Assembly: GCA_009829735.1 (NCBI GenBank)
Contig: CM020619.1
Span: forward strand, 1,866,590 to 1,930,589
Direction of reading: 5' to 3'
From: Pyropia yezoensis
Taxonomy: Eukaryota; Rhodophyta; Bangiophyceae; Bangiales; Bangiaceae
Length of the DNA: 64,000 bases
The first letter of the stretch is position 1, and each line of letters starts with the position of its first letter. The notes under the pieces were generated by a model that saw only the letters and a program-made list of their open reading frames with translations, was not told the origin of the DNA and searched no databases. Of this stretch, positions 61,801 through 64,000 are shown piece after piece. A program made the translations under genes and the position numbers.

Positions 61801-64000
61801 ATGGCAATCTGACCGTTTGGGAGGAGCACGGCGCGTCTCGTGTGGCGGTGCTCAAAGGCCACACAGGTTCGGTGACGTGCTTGGCGGTGGTGGATGGTGG
61901 CGGGAGCGGCGGCGGGCAGCGGGTGGTGTCGGGGTCGGTCGACGGCACTGTGCGGGTTTGGGAGGTGGACGGCGGCACGTGTGTGGCGGTGCTCGAAGGC
62001 CACACAGGTTGGGTGACGTGCTTGGCGGTGGTGTATGGTGGCGGGAGCGGCGGCGGGCAGCGGGTGGTGTCGGGGTCGGACGACTACACCGTGCGGGTTT
62101 GGAAGGTGGAGGGCGGCACGTGTGTGGCGGTGCTCAAAGGCCACACAAGTGACGTGACGTGCTTGGCGGTGGTGGATGGTGGCGGGAGCGGCGGCGGGCA
62201 GCGGGTGGTGTCGGGGTCGGTCGACGGCACTGTGCGGGTTTGGGAGGTGGACGGCGGCACGTGTGTGGCGGTGCTCGAAGGCCACACAGCTCCGGTGACG
62301 TGCCTTGCGGTGGTGGATGGTGGCGGGAGCGGCGGCGGGCAGCGGGTGGTGTCGGGGTCGGACGACTACACCGTGCGGGTTTGGGAGGTGGACGGCGGCA
62401 CGTGTGTGGCGGTGCTCGAAGGCCACACAGATTGGGTGAGGTGCTTGGCGGTGGTGTATGGTGGCGGGAGCGGCGGCGGGCAGCGGGTGGTGTCGGGGTC
62501 GGACGACGGCACTGTGCGAGTTTGGGAGGTGGACGGCGGCACGTGTGTGGCGGTGCTCGAAGGCCACACAGATTGGGTGAGGTGCTTGGCGGTGGTGGAT
62601 GGTGGCGGGAGCGGCGGCGGGCAGCGGGTGGTGTCGGGGTCGGACGACTACACCGTGCGGGTTTGGGAGGTGGACGGCGGCACGTGTGTGGCGGTGCTCG
62701 AAGGCCACACAGATTGGGTGAGGTGCTTGGCGGTGGTGTATGGTGGCGGGAGCGGCGGCGGGCAGCGGGTGGTGTCGGGGTCGGACGACGGCACTGTGCG
62801 AGTTTGGGAGGTGGACGGCGGCACGTGTGTGGCGGTGCTCGAAGGCCACACAGATTGGGTGAGGTGCTTGGCGGTGGTGGATGGTGGCGGGAGCGGCGGC
62901 GGGCAGCGGGTGGTGTCGGGGTCGCACGACTACACCGTGCGGGTTTGGGAGGTGGACGGCGGCACGTGTGTGGCGGTGCTCAAAGGCCACACAAGTGACG
63001 TGACGTGCTTGGCGGTGGTGGATGGTGGCGGGAGCGGCGGCGGGCAGCGGGTGGTGTCGGGGTCGGTCGACGGCACTGTGCGGGTTTGGGAGGTGGACGG
63101 CGGCACGTGTGTGGCGGTGCTCGAAGGCCACACAGCTCCGGTGACGTGCCTTGCGGTGGTGGATGGTGGCGGGAGCGGCGGCGGGCAGCGGGTGGTGTCG
63201 GGGTCGGACGACTACACCGTGCGGGTTTGGGAGGTGGACGGCGGCACGTGTGTGGCGGTGCTCGAAGGCCACACAGATTGGGTGAGGTGCTTGGCGGTGG
63301 TGTATGGTGGCGGGAGCGGCGGCGGGCAGCGGGTGGTGTCGGGGTCGGACGACGGCACTGTGCGGGTTTGGGAGGTGGACGGCGGCACGTGTGTGGCGGT
63401 GCTCGAAGGCCACACAGCTCCGGTGACGTGCCTTGCGGTGGTGTATGGTGGCGGGAGCGGCGGCGGGCAGCGGGTGGTGTCGGGGTCGGGCGACGGCACT
63501 GTGCGGGTTTGGGAGGTGGACGGCGGCACGTGTGTGGCGGTGCTCGAAGGCCACACAGGTTGGGTGAGGTGCTTGGCGGTGGTGTATGGTGGCGGGAGCG
63601 GCGGCGGGCAGCGGGTGGTGTCGGGGTCGGACGACGGCACTGTGCGGGTTTGGGAGGTGGACGGCAGCACGTGTGTGGCTGTGGTTGAGGACTTCGGTTG
63701 TATGGTGAGCTCCTTGGCGCTGCTGGATGGTGACGGGAGTGATGGCGGGCGGCGGCCGGCGTCGGGCTCGCCCGAGGGCGATGGGCGTTTGGGGCAGGTC
63801 GATGGCGATCCCTCGCGGGCTCTCCTGCGGCACCAAGGTCGCCCAACTCCAGCACGCGTCGCGCTCTTGCCTCTGGGAAGCGCTTGCGCGTTGCCGGCTT
63901 CCTCTCCTCTCAGTGGGTCTTGCGTTTTTGTGGACAAGCGTGGCTTTTGTACGCTCCTCGACAGCACCGGTTACCTGCGCTTTCTCCCGGCGCCGCCGAG
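58875..64000 (+). CDS. PH-like / NB-ARC / WD40-array STAND NTPase (NLR-like), 3' end outside window
   Basis: NLR-type STAND ATPases switch from ADP- to ATP-bound state on ligand sensing and oligomerise to signal, often in immunity or cell death. The frame is open from the Met at 58875 to the window edge, at least 1708 codons without intron. Residues about 32-168 resemble a PH domain (GVLQLYKG, TVKVWVHCGLHYKLVQ, LWVVKLV, and the closing LFLCAQSKATAEAWEHQLR helix). A Gly-rich hydrophobic stretch spans 244-273, then a helical region to about 400. The NB-ARC has its P-loop at 440-448 (GMGGVGKTT), Walker B at 523-530 (LVILDDVW), a sensor-like LLFSTRR, GGLALA at 610-615 and IHD at 739-741 in place of MHD. 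After a helical region come 13 WD40 units (995 to about 1605) and a degenerate one. A long antisense frame over the repeats is a shadow. Ligand and output are unknown. Confidence 0.88.
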   Translation, partial: MSASAAAPPPKDYGLPAAGDVTAWENVMRPCTGVLQLYKGSGLAGCANSLRRRPTLATVKVWVHCGLHYKLVQRQANAACTPPVPGDMPPVDRPDSRFGFFPLPRDEPGQDPSVSVEVFCVAPGGDVRGVDGLWVVKLVPANAARKPLFLCAQSKATAEAWEHQLRMRSAPLAVVWSRHMGMGENGSIGGGGGMGAARGSPDEATQLSAVAALRGGARQVLDNDVLAGVAGVVAELTLPNAHNIAVAAGPLVGVAFGALGFALSVFVAARLVSGAAAGVSEELDQLYSKLRRHVLPAFDQLPDGGIVDVGDLINMLGRLVSGVEVLAGELHHLVRSRRQRFWMACMSAQQGLEVGADFQTRLSRSQQCADELVQLIQVGLQRQSAGAPLATAQQAARKGLRALPPNVFNDWGDPQLPASQLYAAVMMSDSTTCAAVGAHGMGGVGKTTSCLLVAHRIDAETEGKRRFPHRVHWLQLSERASQADVIQRVCDLATTLSGKLAAAHEMNVAVEHLRAAVQDKSCLVILDDVWEDRWAAVFIDALQTSPGSCLLFSTRRQDIATRSKVSQCISVNILRGATAVEVLMKHAEANDKVWADKTGERVQLAVDTCGGLALALAVVGSLLREVGWESAVDRVRRERNAIFSRPVDVLDVVEESKGSLWASLSASYWALDAIHPVLWRERFQALCVVRQQEQLPLAALMALWGENKEVVKEIAQTLRDRSLVVLHSEEDDATRTLSIHDLVVEFLAGPHVLDQERREQVHVKLMTKYCEHNCVGVADRPTSAESTSTFATVRALWGLRPDGFVERALPRLLCGGGAGGREELCVLLFDWRFISWRVAMGGGSCSVYRMDGRTYVENGHGVSVAVLDLLATVVEGAVAVRGVPLSLRLHQAAWEMTERLASGLHVAGCEAASPLLAYLCATARLCLDKPAVALYGASRLDLPRALRVFGCGDAVGALCRVSNSRGQVFLCSGEANGNLTVWEEHGASRVAVLKGHTGSVTCLAVVDGGGSGGGQRVVSGSVDGTVRVWEVDGGTCVAVLEGHTGWVTCLAVVYGGGSGGGQRVVSGSDDYTVRVWKVEGGTCVAVLKGHTSDVTCLAVVDGGGSGGGQRVVSGSVDGTVRVWEVDGGTCVAVLEGHTAPVTCLAVVDGGGSGGGQRVVSGSDDYTVRVWEVDGGTCVAVLEGHTDWVRCLAVVYGGGSGGGQRVVSGSDDGTVRVWEVDGGTCVAVLEGHTDWVRCLAVVDGGGSGGGQRVVSGSDDYTVRVWEVDGGTCVAVLEGHTDWVRCLAVVYGGGSGGGQRVVSGSDDGTVRVWEVDGGTCVAVLEGHTDWVRCLAVVDGGGSGGGQRVVSGSHDYTVRVWEVDGGTCVAVLKGHTSDVTCLAVVDGGGSGGGQRVVSGSVDGTVRVWEVDGGTCVAVLEGHTAPVTCLAVVDGGGSGGGQRVVSGSDDYTVRVWEVDGGTCVAVLEGHTDWVRCLAVVYGGGSGGGQRVVSGSDDGTVRVWEVDGGTCVAVLEGHTAPVTCLAVVYGGGSGGGQRVVSGSGDGTVRVWEVDGGTCVAVLEGHTGWVRCLAVVYGGGSGGGQRVVSGSDDGTVRVWEVDGSTCVAVVEDFGCMVSSLALLDGDGSDGGRRPASGSPEGDGRLGQVDGDPSRALLRHQGRPTPARVALLPLGSACALPASSPLSGSCVFVDKRGFCTLLDSTGYLRFLPAPP
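61857..63690 (+). repeat. 13 x 141-bp WD40-encoding tandem repeat
   Basis: Units start at 61857 and every 141 bp to 63549. Each encodes 47 residues with the frame GHTxxV-x-CLAVV-x-GGGSGGGQRVVSGS-x-D-x-TVRVWEVDGGTCVAVLE. Variation is confined to the two residues after GHT (GS, GW, SD, AP, DW), T/R, D/Y, V/D/H/G and G/Y, plus rare K for E. A block of three units (62139-62561) recurs at 62985-63407, exactly six units later, including silent bases. Confidence 0.95.

Noticed and set aside
61857-63690. Regularly spaced repeats as a CRISPR-like array
   Set aside because: Units are 141 bp, in frame and encode WD40 blades; there are no spacers.
61788-63836. 682-codon antisense frame across the WD40 array
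   Set aside because: The 141-bp unit is a multiple of three, so one stop-free antisense unit yields a long shadow frame. The sense strand has NB-ARC and WD40 motifs; the antisense has none.

Overview
The window is GC-rich nuclear DNA from a eukaryote. It carries spliced housekeeping genes (V-ATPase subunit E, TAF10, LSM12, SCO1), Ty3/gypsy LTR retrotransposons, a PIF/Harbinger DNA transposon and a large STAND/NLR-like gene. A HEAT protein of the cyanobacterial/plastid PBS-lyase (NblB/CpcE-like) type, a membrane-anchored sulfotransferase-like protein and the strong Ala/Gly/Pro codon bias fit an alga. A bangiophyte red alga would suit, but that placement is inference and not proven by the sequence.

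Layout. Positions 1-5575 hold the 5' part of a decayed Ty3/gypsy element on the minus strand, running off the left edge. Positions 6959-8071 are a short PIF/Harbinger transposon flanked by TAA. Between 8.9 and 37.7 kb lies a gene-dense GC-rich stretch: V-ATPase E (-), an Ala/Pro-rich nuclear-type protein (+), an F-box/LRR protein (-), a double-SWIB protein (+), a sulfotransferase-like protein (-), SCO1 (+), a PBS-lyase-type HEAT protein (-), LSM12 (+), a decayed GnT-I-like gene (+), TAF10 (+) and a CUE-like protein (+). From 38.2 to 42.2 kb an AT-richer stretch holds short direct repeats and no gene I can recognise. From 43176 to 58516 lies a very young chromodomain Ty3/gypsy element on the minus strand. 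It is present as two nearly identical partial copies around a 500-N assembly gap, with matching 5-bp target duplications (ccgag) at the outer ends. It carries an extra long ORF on the opposite strand between pol and the 3' LTR.

At 58875 and running off the right edge is the most interesting gene: an uninterrupted reading frame of more than 1700 codons. It encodes a PH-like domain, a glycine-rich hydrophobic segment, an NB-ARC ATPase with P-loop, Walker B, GLALA and IHD (MHD-type) motifs, and 13 nearly identical 47-residue WD40 units. These units differ only at a few fixed positions. This closely resembles the rapidly diversifying WD40 sensors of fungal HET-E/HET-D-type NLRs, here with a PH-like N-terminus.

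Splice sites were placed by reading phase and protein continuity. Six of the nine well-placed introns use the donor GTACGT. Many introns carry G and T homopolymer tracts on the sense strand, and several genes have long sense-strand G tracts just after the stop codon. Outside the listed genes I saw no rRNA, convincing tRNA or CRISPR array.
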